Origin: Venatoribacter cucullus
Lineage (GTDB): Bacteria > Pseudomonadota > Gammaproteobacteria > Pseudomonadales > Oceanobacteraceae
Assembly (NCBI RefSeq): GCF_016132445.1
Contig: NZ_CP046056.1
Location: 1,550,001-1,614,000, forward strand
Length of the DNA: 64,000 nucleotides
Reading direction: 5' to 3'
Shown: piece by piece, positions 36,051 to 46,015 of the stretch
How the letters are laid out: each line of letters starts with the position of its first letter
How positions within the stretch are numbered: the stretch's first letter is position 1
Program-made: the position numbers and the translations under genes
The notes under the pieces: model-generated
Databases searched by the model: none
Seen by the model: only the letters and a program-made list of their open reading frames with translations
Told to the model about the DNA's origin: nothing

Positions 36051-37232
36051 TGTATAAACGCACGGTCAGCAGTGGCGAAACCGTTACCCTGAGGTTTTAT
36101 TTCGGTCAGGCCGAACAGCCGGAACTGGCTTCGGTAGCGCGCCGAATCTTTGATACCTTCGCCTTCCCGGTGGTCGATATTACCCTCACCCGCCACCAGG
36201 CCAGCGTCTGGACCATCACGGCGGTACGCAGCCTGTCGCTGGATGATCTGGACGACACTGCGCAGACCCGTTTTGCCGATGCGCTGGATGCGTTCAGTCA
36301 TAAAATCTGGCGCACCCGCCGCGCCAATAAAGGCTACAAATACGACGTAGCGATTCTGCACAACCCGGAAGAAGCGCTGCCACCGTCCAACAAAGGCGCG
36401 CTGAAATCCTTTGAAAAAGCCGGCAAAGAACTGGGCCTGAATGTCGAATTTATTACCTGGAAAGACGCCTCGCGCATTGGTGAATACGACGCGCTGTTTA
36501 TCCGTGATAACCACCAAAGTGGATCACCACACCTACCAGATTGCCCAGAACGCCGAAAATATGGGCCTGCTGGTGATCGACAGCCCCACCGATATTATGC
36601 GCTGCTCCAACAAAGTGTATCTGCACGAACGGCTGCAGCGTTTCCAGGTCGATACGCCGAAAACCCTGCTGATTATGGGCAACCAACCCTACGATGTGGA
36701 CGGCTTAATTCACCAGCTGGGCCTGCCCATTATTGTTAAAGTTCCGGACGGCTCGTTTTCCATTGGTGTGGAAAAAGCCAAAGACCGCGACCAACTGCAG
36801 GAAATCATTGCCCGCCTCAGCGAACGCTCGGCCATTCTGCTGCTGCAGGAATATATGCCCACCGATTACGACTGGCGCATTGGCATTATGAATAATCAGG
36901 TGTTGTACGCCTGCCGTTATTACATGGCCAAAAGCCACTGGCAGATTTACAACCACAGCGCCCGCTCGCATAAATCCGGCAACGCTGATGCCATGGCGGT
37001 AGAAAAAGTACCGAAAAAAGTGGTGAAAACCGCCTTAAAAGCCGCCAAAGCCATGGGTAATGGTTTTTATGGCGTGGATTTAAAAGAAAGCGGCGAGCGC
37101 GTGGTGATTATTGAGGTGAACGATAACCCCAGCATTGATATGGGCGTGGAAGACCTGCACGCCGGCCAGATGCTGTACCAGCAGATTATGAGCAGTATGC
37201 TGCGTCAGTTAGACGAGCTGAATGGCCGCTGA
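36030..37232 (+). pseudogene. RimK-like ATP-grasp ligase gene, 5'-truncated and frameshifted
   Basis: The coding similarity to the RimK-family proteins (about 480 residues in pseudomonads) starts abruptly near QLDTLYKRTVSSGETVTLRF, so the first 80 or so residues are missing; a TAG stop lies just above. After EYDALFIRD the frame must move by one base: deleting one A of the pair 36509-36510 restores TTKVDHHTYQIAQNAENMG and the full ATP-grasp half. The rest is conserved: CSNKVYLHERL, KVPDGSFSIGV, QEYMPTDYDWRIG and VIIEVNDNPSIDMG. Without repair neither part can make the full ligase. It abuts the truncated C39 gene head to head. Confidence 0.75.
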
Positions 37233-37246
37233 CAGCGGCTGTTCAA

Positions 37247-38284
37247 TCAGGCCTGTTCCAGCCAGCTTTTCCAGTCAGCACCGGCCTGCATAAACGCTGC
37301 CGGTGTGGCGACCGGCTGATACTGCTGTAACGCCGCAATAATCTGTGCCGCTGCTTGCTCCACCTGCCCCGGCGCATACCGGTTAGCCGCGGCGTATTGT
37401 TCGCGGTAACACAGATCATCCGGCACCACCGGCACCGCGCCGGCGCTGACCGCTTCCAATACCGATAAGCCCTGAAATTCATGAATGGCGGTACTCACCA
37501 CCACCGGCGCCGCGCCCAGCCAATGTTCATACTCCGCCCGGCTGACCATGCCATCGGCGACAATGGCGGCGGCAAATTCGCTGCGTATCTGTTGCAGCAC
37601 TGGCGGTGTTTTTTCCGCCCTCGGCCCCAGCAATGCCAGCTTAAAATTGACGTGTTTGCTGCTTAAACCGCGCAGAATGGTGAGAAAATCCTCCGGTTTT
37701 TTGTCGTATTCCCAGCGATGATTCCACAAAATTAACCCTGGTATTTTTTCACCGACGGCCAGCGGATTAACCGGCACCGGCAACACCCGGCACTTGGGCT
37801 GCAAACGCGCGCGTAAGTCAGCCGGTTTGCAATCCGGCAGTTTCTTTAATAAGGCATCCACACCGGCGAGAAAGGTATCGCGATTAAACTGCGAATTAAA
37901 CAAACACTCATCGGCCGACAAGGCACCGTACAGCTGCACCATTTGTGGATCAACCGAATGGTGCTGCCCTTCGCCCTGCGGATAGGCAAACTGGTTTTCG
38001 TGGAAATAATAGCTGACCGGCACTGCGGCCAATTGCGGGAATAAGCCTTTAAGAGTGGCGATATCCACCATCGAGGTGGCCAGAATACGCTCGGGTTGCC
38101 AATCATTCAGCAGCGCCGGTAATTCATCCAGCCAGCTGAGCGGATTGCCGCGGATACGCCAGCGGTAATAGCGCCCCGGTAATTCCAGCACCCGCCAGTC
38201 GGCAGACAAATTTTGGGTCAGCCACTTTACCCAGCTGGCATGACTGTCGGATTTATAGGCAGAAAGCAGCAGTATTTTTTTCAT
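37247..38284 (-). CDS. tRNA-queuosine mannosyltransferase-like glycosyltransferase (DUF3524)
   Basis: 345 residues. It has a GT4-like glycosyltransferase fold with the DUF3524 N-terminal domain (KKILLLSAYKSDSHASWVKW, SYYFHENQFAYPQ) and a nucleotide-sugar-binding C-terminal half (ILWNHRWEYDKKPEDFL, EFQGLSVLEAVSAGAVPVVP). The vertebrate homologue GTDC1/QTMAN mannosylates queuosine in tRNA-Asp; bacterial members are named by similarity and their substrate is less certain. It is read towards the RimK-like gene on the opposite strand, with 14 bp between the stops. No partner gene for queuosine is visible nearby. Confidence 0.85.
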   Translation of the reverse strand: MKKILLLSAYKSDSHASWVKWLTQNLSADWRVLELPGRYYRWRIRGNPLSWLDELPALLNDWQPERILATSMVDIATLKGLFPQLAAVPVSYYFHENQFAYPQGEGQHHSVDPQMVQLYGALSADECLFNSQFNRDTFLAGVDALLKKLPDCKPADLRARLQPKCRVLPVPVNPLAVGEKIPGLILWNHRWEYDKKPEDFLTILRGLSSKHVNFKLALLGPRAEKTPPVLQQIRSEFAAAIVADGMVSRAEYEHWLGAAPVVVSTAIHEFQGLSVLEAVSAGAVPVVPDDLCYREQYAAANRYAPGQVEQAAAQIIAALQQYQPVATPAAFMQAGADWKSWLEQA

Positions 38285-38415
38285 AAGTTAAGCCGCCAAT
38301 GCGCCGGAAATTTTTACGATAGAAGGTTATAGCCAACAAGCCATAGAGTTACTAAAAAGGAACGTTAAAAACCAAAAGGCAAAATAAAGTCCCAATTAAG
38401 GGACTTTAAAATACA

Positions 38416-38443
38416 CTCAAGCCTCAAGCCTCAAGCCTCAAGC
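38416..38443. repeat. Tandem 7-bp repeat, four copies
   Basis: CTCAAGC is repeated four times without spacer. The last copy contains the TGA stop of rimO on the minus strand. It is too short for a CRISPR array and is a simple slippage repeat that can change copy number. Confidence 0.95.
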
Positions 38444-39778
38444 ACCAGTAACCGGCGACGCCCACAGGTCGTATTCGTCGGCGTGTTCAATTTCCACTTC
38501 AACAAAATCGCCCGGCTGGCAGTCGAAGAAATCGTTCAGGTACACCATACCGTCGATGTTCGGTGCATCGGCAGCTGAACGGGCGACCGAACCCTCTTCA
38601 TCCACTTCATCAATCAGCACGGTCATACGGGTGCCGATTTTGCGCTGCAGTTTACGTGCGCTGATGGCTTGCTGCGCCTGCATAAAGCGGTCGAAGCGCT
38701 CCTGCTGAATCTCTTCCGGTACATGGTCCGGCAGATCATTGGCTTTGGCGCCTTCCACCGGGCTGTATTTGAAACAGCCAACGCGGTCGAGTTCGGCCTC
38801 TTCCAGCCAGTCCAGCAGCAGCTGGAAATCTTCTTCGGTTTCACCGGGGAAGCCGACCACAAAGGTGGAACGGATCACCAGTTCCGGCACCAGTTCGCGC
38901 CATTTTTTAATCCGCTCCAGGGTGTTCTCGGCATGCGCCGGGCGCTTCATCAGCTTCAGAATGCGCGGGCTGGCGTGCTGGAACGGAATATCCAGATACG
39001 GCAGGATTTTGCCCTCGGCCATCAGCGGCAGAATGTCATCCACGCTCGGGTACGGGTACACATAATGCAGACGCACCCACACGCCCATATCGCCCAGTTC
39101 TTTGCACAGATCGTACAGCTTGGTTTTCACCGGCTTACCGTCCCAGAACCCGGTGCGGTATTTCATATCCACGCCGTAGGCAGACGTATCCTGAGAGATC
39201 ACCAGCAGCTCTTTGGTGCCGGCAGCGACCAGACGCTTGGCTTCGTCCAGTACATCGCCAATCGGGCGGCTGACGTGCTTGCCGCGCATATCGGGAATAA
39301 TGCAGAAGGTGCAGCTGTGGTTACAGCCTTCGGAAATTTTCAGGTAGGAATAATGGCGCGGGGTCAGCTTCACGCCCTCGGGCGGCACCGGCACCAGATC
39401 GATAAAGGGATTGTGTTCTTTATCCACCGGCGGCACCCATTCATGCACCGCGGTCATCACTTCTTCGTAGGCCTGCGGGCCGGTAATGGCCAGAATGCCG
39501 GGGTTCAGTTCTTTGATGGTTTCGGCGTCTTTGCCCTTGCCCATGCAGCCGGTAACGATCACTTTGCCGTTCTCGGTCATGGCTTCTTTAATGGCATCCA
39601 GCGATTCCTGTTTGGCGGCATCGATAAAGCCACAGGTATTCACCACCACCACATCGGCGTTGTCGTAACTATTTACCACCTCATAACCGTCGAGGCGCAG
39701 CTGAGTCAGAATTTTTTCTGAATCAACCAACGCTTTCGGGCAGCCGAGGCTGACAAAACCGACTTTACCACTGGACAT
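38438..39778 (-). CDS. rimO: Ribosomal protein S12 methylthiotransferase RimO
   Basis: A 446-residue radical-SAM enzyme that methylthiolates Asp88 of ribosomal protein S12. The N-terminal UPF0004 domain has cysteines for one 4Fe-4S cluster (C in [23 protein letters not shown]). The radical-SAM motif [15 protein letters not shown] and a C-terminal TRAM domain are present. Length is as expected (about 440). The ATG lies after a GAGGCTC. The gene downstream (glycosyltransferase) is 150 bp away with only an AT-rich spacer and a 7-bp repeat between. Confidence 0.96.
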   Translation of the reverse strand: MSSGKVGFVSLGCPKALVDSEKILTQLRLDGYEVVNSYDNADVVVVNTCGFIDAAKQESLDAIKEAMTENGKVIVTGCMGKGKDAETIKELNPGILAITGPQAYEEVMTAVHEWVPPVDKEHNPFIDLVPVPPEGVKLTPRHYSYLKISEGCNHSCTFCIIPDMRGKHVSRPIGDVLDEAKRLVAAGTKELLVISQDTSAYGVDMKYRTGFWDGKPVKTKLYDLCKELGDMGVWVRLHYVYPYPSVDDILPLMAEGKILPYLDIPFQHASPRILKLMKRPAHAENTLERIKKWRELVPELVIRSTFVVGFPGETEEDFQLLLDWLEEAELDRVGCFKYSPVEGAKANDLPDHVPEEIQQERFDRFMQAQQAISARKLQRKIGTRMTVLIDEVDEEGSVARSAADAPNIDGMVYLNDFFDCQPGDFVEVEIEHADEYDLWASPVTGA

Positions 39779-39935
39779 ACAAGAGCCTCACCGAAGAAAA
39801 CAGCTGCCGGGCAGAAGCCGGCCAGCCTGAACACAGAATTGGGCGCGAATTGTACAGAGGCCGCTGCCCATGCGCCAGACGCACCGTGCGGCAATGTGCT
39901 ACCATGCGCGGCTTTCCCAGCCGCCAGAACCTGCC

Positions 39936-40643
39936 ATGCGTCTTGATAAATTTCTTGCTGACACCACCGACCTCACCCGCTCACTGGCCACCAAAGCCGT
40001 TAAACAAGGCCGGGTGCTGGTGAACGGTGACAAGCCCAAAAGTGCCGCCGTTAAAATTGCCGACACCGATCTGGTGACCTTCGATGGTGAAACCCTGACG
40101 CTGGAAAGCGGCTTCCGCTACATCATCATGAACAAACCGACCGGTTATGTGTGCACCCACCGCGACAGCACTCACCCGCTGGTGTTCGACCTGCTGGAAG
40201 GCATTATCAACCCACGCGACCTGCACACCGTCGGCCGCCTGGACGTCGACACCACCGGCCTGCTGCTGATCACCGACGACGGCCAGTGGTCGCACATTCT
40301 CACCTCGCCCAAACGCCACAAACCCAAGGTATACCGTGCCTGGCTGGCTGAAGACCTGTGCGACGAAGCCGAATTGCGTTTTGAGCGCGGCATTCTGCTG
40401 GAAGATGACGACACCCCCACCTTACCGGCGCAGCTGCAGCGCATTACCCCGCGCGAAGTGCTGGTGACCATCCACGAGGGTCGTTACCACCAGGTTAAGC
40501 GCATGTTTGCCGCGCTGAGCAATCATGTGGAAAAACTGCACCGCGAGAGTATGGGAGGGCTGGAGCTGCCCGCTGACCTGGCCGTGGGTGAGTACCGGCC
40601 GTTGACGGAAGAAGAAATAGCCCGGGCTATAGCCGTTGGCTGA
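39936..40643 (+). CDS. rsuA: 16S rRNA pseudouridine(516) synthase RsuA
   Basis: A 235-residue enzyme that isomerises U516 of 16S rRNA. It has an N-terminal S4-type RNA-binding domain (MRLDKFLADTTDLTRSLATK) and the RluB/E/F/RsuA catalytic block VGRLDVDTTGLLLITDDG with the catalytic Asp, followed by GRYHQVKRMFAA. The start at MRLDKFL fits the family; upstream codons in frame lack similarity. Transcription is towards the large inverted-repeat element, which begins 12 bp after the stop. Confidence 0.94.
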   Translation: MRLDKFLADTTDLTRSLATKAVKQGRVLVNGDKPKSAAVKIADTDLVTFDGETLTLESGFRYIIMNKPTGYVCTHRDSTHPLVFDLLEGIINPRDLHTVGRLDVDTTGLLLITDDGQWSHILTSPKRHKPKVYRAWLAEDLCDEAELRFERGILLEDDDTPTLPAQLQRITPREVLVTIHEGRYHQVKRMFAALSNHVEKLHRESMGGLELPADLAVGEYRPLTEEEIARAIAVG

Positions 40644-40655
40644 CGGCTGCCAGCC

Positions 40656-41420
40656 TTTTTGCCAGCCCGCTGGTACGGCCGCAGCTGACCTTGCATGCTG
40701 TACGCCAGCCCTGCCGGGCTGGTTTAGCTGCCGCTGCGCGGCAGCTTATGCGGCCTGCAGCCGCTGGACAGGCCGCCGTTGGCGGCCTGATGCGGGGCTC
40801 CGCCCCCGCGCCCCGATTGCGAGGAACTTATCCTCGCGCTCCAGCTTTGCGCTGTATAGCACGTATTCCCTCATTCACCGTCATTGCCTGCGGCCACGGA
40901 TCGTAAGGCGCGTCGTGCGCCACGATCCTCGCCCGGTCCATCCGGGCGGGCCTGTCAATGACGCTTCATTTCGGCGTGCTATAGGCGCGGATAAAACCGC
41001 AGCAAATTTAAAATCATATATCGGCCTGCGGCCGGAAGAATTTTCGGTTTTCGGATTTTGCGTGCGTAGCACGCCCCAAAAAGCCTTTCCGGCGTAGCCG
41101 CTGGGGTTTGTTCCGGCCCATTCGTTCCAGCCCGAAGTTTGGCAAAGCCAATAGCATCGTTTGGATGACTCCAAACGAGCGGCCAGGGGCATGGATGCCC
41201 CTTGACCGCGTATGCGTTATTGGCTTTGGTAAACGAGGATCAGCTGGGACGCGGGCCAGAGGGGATTGTAAGGGGATTCCTCCCCTTACATTGGGGCGCA
41301 GGGGCGGAGCCCCGCATCAGGCCAGCCGCGGCAGCGGCGGCCGTACCAGTCTGCAAGGCTGGCCTGCAGCACAAACCGCAGTGATGGCCAAAGACACCCA
41401 GCCCAACGGGCTGGCAAAAA
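40656..41420. mobile_element. 765-bp hairpin-dense element with imperfect terminal inverted repeats
   Basis: The gap between convergent rsuA and trpB2 holds no convincing gene but a symmetric structure. Collinear inverted pairs are TTTTTGCCAGCCCG (40656-40669 with 41407-41420, 14 of 14), CTGGTACGGCCGC (40670-40682 with 41337-41349, 13 of 13) and a 31-bp arm (40784-40814 with 41293-41323, 30 of 31). Inside are many perfect hairpins: GGCCGCC-GTT-GGCGGCC, GCGAGGA-ACTTA-TCCTCGC, GTTTGGA-TGAC-TCCAAAC and AAGGGGA-TTCC-TCCCCTT. There is also a nested stem from CGTCATTG (40879) to CAATGACG (40963). The ends lie 12 and 11 bp from the two stop codons. It could be a non-autonomous insertion of MITE type or an rsuA/trpB2 terminator complex; no target duplication was seen. 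Confidence 0.6.
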
Positions 41421-41431
41421 ACCCCGCGCTG

Positions 41432-42793
41432 TTAAGCGCCCTTCACCTTCGGTAAACGCTCCAGCGCTGCATCAATTTCCGCCTGCGGGTACTCGTAGTC
41501 TTCCAGCTGGTTATTCAGATACTTGTCGTACGACACCATATCGAAATGACCATGACCGGAAAGGTTGAAGAACAGCGTCTTGGCCTCGCCAGTCTCCTTG
41601 CAACGCAGTGCTTCATCGATACAGGCACGAATGGCGTGGTTGGATTCCGGTGCCGGGATAATGCCTTCAGTGCGGGCAAACTGCACACCGGCCTGGAAGG
41701 TCGCGACCTGCGGTACCGCCACCGCTTCGATCAGTTTTTCGTGGTACATCTGCGATACCAGCGTAGAAGCACCGTGGTAACGCAAACCACCGGCGTGAAT
41801 GCCCGGCGGCATAAAGTCGTGGCCAAGGGTGTATTGCAGCATCAGCGGGGTCAGGCCTTCGGTATCACCGAAATCGTAGGCGTAGTGACCACGGGTTAAG
41901 CTCGGGCAGGAGGTCGGTTCAACCGCCACCAGACGCACTTTTTTGCCACCGGCCGCTTCGTCGGCGTAGAACGGGAACGCCGCGCCACCAAAGTTAGAAC
42001 CGCCACCACAAGGGGCAAAAATCATATCCGGGTAGTCACCCACCAGCGCAAATTGCTTTTTCGCTTCCAGGCCAATCACGGTCTGGTGCAGCAGCACGTG
42101 GTTCAGCACCGAACCCAGGGCGTATTTGGTGTCGGCGCGACTGGCGGCTTCTTCCACCGCTTCGGAAATGGCAATGCCCAGTGAGCCCTGGTTATTGGGG
42201 TCGGCGGCCAGAATCTTACGGCCGGCTTCGGTAAGATTACTCGGGCTGGCAATCACTTCCCCACCCCAGGTCTGCATCATCGAACGGCGGAACGGCTTCT
42301 GCTCAAAACTCACCTTCACCATGTACACACGCACATCAATGCCGAACATCTGGCCCGCCAGCGACAGCGACGAACCCCATTGGCCGGCGCCGGTTTCGGT
42401 GGTTAAGCGCGTAATACCGGCTTGTTTGTTGTAATAGGCCTGCGCAATGGCCGAGGTCAGTTTGTGCGAACCGGCGGCGCTGATGCCTTCGTACTTGTAG
42501 TAAATTTTGCACGGCGTTCCCAGCGCTTCTTCCAGGCGGTGGGCGCGGAACATCGGCGTCGGGCGCCATTGCTGGTAAATCTCACGCACCGGCTCCGGAA
42601 TATCAATCCAGCGCTGCATCGAGACTTCCTGCTCAATGATATTGTCGGCAAAAATGGCCGACATCGCAGAACCATCCAGCGGCTTACCATCCGGGCCCAG
42701 TGACGGCGCCGGCGGGTTTTTCAGATCGGCCGCCACGTTGTACCACTGTTTCGGGATATCGGTTTCGGGCAGCAGGATTTTGGTTTGTTTCAT
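41432..42793 (-). CDS. TrpB2-type tryptophan synthase beta-like PLP enzyme
   Basis: 453 residues of the TrpB2 branch, which is longer than TrpB1 and often lies apart from the trp operon. Landmarks are GSHKLTSAIAQAYYNK with the PLP lysine, ETGAGQWGSSLSLA and the phosphate-binding CGGGSNFGG. It condenses indole and serine to tryptophan; TrpB2 proteins may salvage indole or use other substrates such as O-phosphoserine. No trpA is adjacent. The start is at an ATG, and the gene is divergent from lon. Confidence 0.92.
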   Translation of the reverse strand: MKQTKILLPETDIPKQWYNVAADLKNPPAPSLGPDGKPLDGSAMSAIFADNIIEQEVSMQRWIDIPEPVREIYQQWRPTPMFRAHRLEEALGTPCKIYYKYEGISAAGSHKLTSAIAQAYYNKQAGITRLTTETGAGQWGSSLSLAGQMFGIDVRVYMVKVSFEQKPFRRSMMQTWGGEVIASPSNLTEAGRKILAADPNNQGSLGIAISEAVEEAASRADTKYALGSVLNHVLLHQTVIGLEAKKQFALVGDYPDMIFAPCGGGSNFGGAAFPFYADEAAGGKKVRLVAVEPTSCPSLTRGHYAYDFGDTEGLTPLMLQYTLGHDFMPPGIHAGGLRYHGASTLVSQMYHEKLIEAVAVPQVATFQAGVQFARTEGIIPAPESNHAIRACIDEALRCKETGEAKTLFFNLSGHGHFDMVSYDKYLNNQLEDYEYPQAEIDAALERLPKVKGA

Positions 42794-42972
42794 GAAGGCG
42801 TTCCGCTTATACAGGTCATCGTAAAGGCGGGCAGTTTAAAAGATTTTGCCACCCTGAACCATGATGCAAGCCATTCTCTGCCCCACTCTGTTCCACCGCT
42901 GCAACAGCAACGCCTTGAAAAGCCGGCGGCACCGCCCTCATATAGCCAGCAATCCCTAATGGAACGTGAATC

Positions 42973-45354
42973 ATGTCGGATCAGGAACACGAATACATCG
43001 GCCGTGAAGAAACCCCCTCCGGGGTGGCACTGGCCAACGAAATATTGCCCGGGCAGCTGAACATTCTGCCGGTGAATGGCCGGCCTTTTTTTCCGGCTCA
43101 GGTGCAGCCGGTGATTGTCGATGAAAAGCTCTGGGGCGAAACCCTGCGCCGGGTGGCTAAAACCGACCATAAACTGCTGGGGCTGGCCTTTGTTGACGAT
43201 AAATTAACCGACGAAATCCCCACCATTGACCGTATTCCGTTAATGGGTTGCGTGGTGCGCATTCATCATGTGCAGGCTGAAGATGGCCGCATCCAGTTTA
43301 TTGCCCAGGGCGTACGCCGCTACAAAGTGCTGGAATGGCTGAGTGAAAAAGCACCGCTGCTCGGCCGGGTACATTACCCGCGCCACAGCGGTGACTTTAC
43401 CGACGAAATCAAGGCCTATGCCATGGCGGTAATCAACGCCATTAAAGAACTGGTGAGCATTAATCCGCTGTACTCTGAGGAACTGAAGCATTATTTAAAC
43501 CGCTTCAGCCCCAACGACCCGTCGCCGTTAACCGATTTTGCCGCGGCCATTACCACTGCCGAAGGCCCGGCGCTGCAGGAAATTCTGGAAACCATTCCGC
43601 TGCAGAAGCGCATGGAAAAAGTTTTGCTGCTGCTGAAAAAAGAAGTGGAAGTGGCGCGCCTGCAGGTGGAAATCAACAAAACCGTTAACGACAACATTAA
43701 CAAGCATCAGCGTGAGTTTTTCCTGAAGCAGCAGTTAAAAACCATTCAGAAAGAATTGGGCATATCCAAAGACGATAAAACCGCCGAAATCGACGAATTT
43801 ATGCAGCGCCTGCAGGGTAAAACCTTGCCCAAAGCGGCGCAAAAACGCATTGATGAAGAACTGCATAAACTGCAGATGCTGGAAACCGGCTCGGCCGAAT
43901 ATGCCGTTACCCGTAATTATTTAGACTGGGCCACCAGCATTCCCTGGGGCATCTACTCCACCGATGCCTTTAATTTAGCGCAGGCACGCGAGGTGCTTAA
44001 CGAACACCACGCCGGGCTGGACGACGTAAAAGACCGCATTCTGGAGTTTCTGGCCGTAGGCACCTTTAAGCAGGAAGTCTCTGGTTCCATCATGTTGCTG
44101 GTTGGCCCGCCTGGGGTGGGTAAAACCTCCATTGGCCGTTCCATTGCCGATGCGCTGGGGCGCAAATTTTACCGTTTCAGCGTTGGCGGTATGCGCGATG
44201 AAGCCGAAATTAAAGGCCACCGCCGTACTTATATTGGCGCCCTTCCCGGCAAGCTGATTCAGGCCTTAAAAGACGTGGAAGTGGCCAACCCGGTGATTAT
44301 GCTGGATGAAATTGACAAACTCGGCTCGTCCTATCAGGGCGACCCGGCCTCAGCCTTGCTGGAAGTGCTGGACCCGGAACAGAACCGCGAATTTCTCGAC
44401 CATTATCTGGATTTGCGCGTGGATTTATCCAAAGTGCTGTTTATCTGCACCGCCAACCAGCTCGACAGCATTCCGGCGCCATTGCTCGACCGCATGGATA
44501 CCATCCGCCTGTCGGGCTACATCACCGAAGAAAAACTGGCCATTGCCAAAAGCCATTTATGGCCACGGGTATTGCAACGCCACGGGCTGAAAAAATCGCA
44601 GGTAAAAATTGCCGACAGCACCTTAAAAGCCATGATAGAAGGCTACGCGCGCGAGTCGGGCGTACGCCATCTGGAAAAACTGCTGCAGCAGATAGCCCGC
44701 AAAGCGGTGGTGAAATTACTGGACAACCCGACGCTGAAAATTACCGTAAGCCAGAAAGACCTGCAGGCTTATCTAGGTGCGCCGGTGTTCCGCGCGGAAC
44801 GTATTTTACGCGGCGTCGGCGTAGTAACCGGACTGGCCTGGACCGCCATGGGCGGCGCCACATTACCCATTGAAGCGGCGGTGGTACACCAGCAAAACCG
44901 GGGCTTTAAACTCACCGGCAAGCTGGGCGAGGTGATGAAAGAATCGGCCGAAATTGCCTACAGTTTTGCCGCCGGCCACGCCCGGCAATTTGGCGGCGAT
45001 GCGGCCTTTTTCGACCAGCGTTTTATTCACCTGCACGTCCCCGAAGGGGCCACTCCAAAAGATGGCCCCAGCGCCGGCGTCACCATGACCACCGCGCTGG
45101 TATCGTTGATGCTGAACAAACGCATTAAACGCCCGCTGGCCATGACCGGCGAACTCACCCTGACCGGGCAAGTATTACCGGTGGGCGGTATCCGCGAAAA
45201 GGTGATTGCCGCACGGCGTTCAAAAATTATGGAAGTGATTTTGCCAGAGGCGAACCGGCGTGATTACGACGAACTCCCCGACCATATCCGCAAAGGGATG
45301 ACTGCGCATTTCGCCGAAAATTATCAGGATGTGTTTGATGTGGTGTTCGGCTGA
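42973..45354 (+). CDS. lon: ATP-dependent protease Lon (LonA type)
   Basis: A 793-residue cytoplasmic AAA+ serine protease. An N-terminal substrate-binding LON domain precedes a coiled coil (near NKHQREFFLKQQLKTIQKEL), the ATPase with Walker A GPPGVGKTS and Walker B VIMLDEIDK, and the protease domain with the catalytic Ser in PKDGPSAGVTM and a Lys near IREKVIAARRSK. It degrades damaged and short-lived regulatory proteins. It starts MSDQEHEY behind GGAACG. It may be one of several Lon copies, since no clpX/hupB neighbourhood is present. Confidence 0.95.
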   Translation: MSDQEHEYIGREETPSGVALANEILPGQLNILPVNGRPFFPAQVQPVIVDEKLWGETLRRVAKTDHKLLGLAFVDDKLTDEIPTIDRIPLMGCVVRIHHVQAEDGRIQFIAQGVRRYKVLEWLSEKAPLLGRVHYPRHSGDFTDEIKAYAMAVINAIKELVSINPLYSEELKHYLNRFSPNDPSPLTDFAAAITTAEGPALQEILETIPLQKRMEKVLLLLKKEVEVARLQVEINKTVNDNINKHQREFFLKQQLKTIQKELGISKDDKTAEIDEFMQRLQGKTLPKAAQKRIDEELHKLQMLETGSAEYAVTRNYLDWATSIPWGIYSTDAFNLAQAREVLNEHHAGLDDVKDRILEFLAVGTFKQEVSGSIMLLVGPPGVGKTSIGRSIADALGRKFYRFSVGGMRDEAEIKGHRRTYIGALPGKLIQALKDVEVANPVIMLDEIDKLGSSYQGDPASALLEVLDPEQNREFLDHYLDLRVDLSKVLFICTANQLDSIPAPLLDRMDTIRLSGYITEEKLAIAKSHLWPRVLQRHGLKKSQVKIADSTLKAMIEGYARESGVRHLEKLLQQIARKAVVKLLDNPTLKITVSQKDLQAYLGAPVFRAERILRGVGVVTGLAWTAMGGATLPIEAAVVHQQNRGFKLTGKLGEVMKESAEIAYSFAAGHARQFGGDAAFFDQRFIHLHVPEGATPKDGPSAGVTMTTALVSLMLNKRIKRPLAMTGELTLTGQVLPVGGIREKVIAARRSKIMEVILPEANRRDYDELPDHIRKGMTAHFAENYQDVFDVVFG

Positions 45355-45402
45355 ACACCACTCAAATTTTGCAAAAAAAGGCAGAAAAAACCGCCGGAAA
45401 AC

Positions 45403-45939
45403 TTACTTAATAATCTGAATCAGCTGTTTGAATTCCGGCCCTTCGGCGACCCGCTGCAATTCAAACAGTGCCAGCTCCATGCTGGTTAAATGCGCGCCCA
45501 GCTTTTCCATTTTACGGATGGCCAGCTCTTTGTTGGTCAGCACGCGGGAACTGACACAGTCTGTAACCAGATGCACTTCGTACTGGCTGCGCAGTAAATC
45601 GCACACCGTCTGGTACACGCACACATGGCTTTCCAGCCCGGCCACCAGCCATTGCTTACGGCGGGTATGCTGCACGGCTTTGGCAATCTCGGTGTTCTGC
45701 ATGCCACTGAAGCTGTGTTTTTCGTACGGCTGGCCTGGCAGCAGCGCAGCAATTTCCGGGCGGGTTTTGCCCAGTTTGGACGGAATTTGCTCCATCCAGA
45801 TTACCGGCAGGCCCAGCACTTCGGCGCCTTTAATCAGTTTTTGTACCTGGGTAAACATGGCCGCGCTGTCGTGCATCAGGTCGGACAACTTACCCTGAAT
45901 ATCCACAATCATCAGGCCGGTGGTGTCTTTGTTCAGCAT
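45403..45939 (-). CDS. Isochorismatase-like cysteine hydrolase (YcaC type)
   Basis: A 178-residue cytoplasmic protein. The triad of the isochorismatase-like family is present: Asp in MIVDIQGKL, Lys near EKHSFSGM and Cys in ESHVCVYQT. Members hydrolyse amides or vinyl ethers; the YcaC branch has no agreed substrate. It has a clear GGAGG site before the ATG. It lies tail to tail with lon, with a T-rich stretch but no strong hairpin between. Confidence 0.9.
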   Translation of the reverse strand: MLNKDTTGLMIVDIQGKLSDLMHDSAAMFTQVQKLIKGAEVLGLPVIWMEQIPSKLGKTRPEIAALLPGQPYEKHSFSGMQNTEIAKAVQHTRRKQWLVAGLESHVCVYQTVCDLLRSQYEVHLVTDCVSSRVLTNKELAIRKMEKLGAHLTSMELALFELQRVAEGPEFKQLIQIIK

Positions 45940-46015
45940 ACTGCCTCCGCTGTTTTTATAAGAACCGCAGCCACCAGCTTAGCCCTGTTCAGGCGCTGGC
46001 GGCAATGCGTGAATA

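Noticed and set aside
36050-36517. N-terminal 150 residues of a longer C39 protein
   Set aside because: This part of the minus-strand frame is antisense to the conserved RimK-like sequence and has no GNAT similarity.
40656-41420. Integron attC array or CRISPR
   Set aside because: No core sites (GTTRRRY), no integrase and no regular repeat-spacer pattern; the symmetry is one large inverted pair.
40636-41455. Short open frames within the 765-bp inverted-repeat element
   Set aside because: They follow GC-rich hairpins, show no homology or ribosome site, and disagree between the two arms of the inverted repeat.
45355-45402. Rho-independent terminator after lon
   Set aside because: There are A- and T-rich runs but no stable GC stem.
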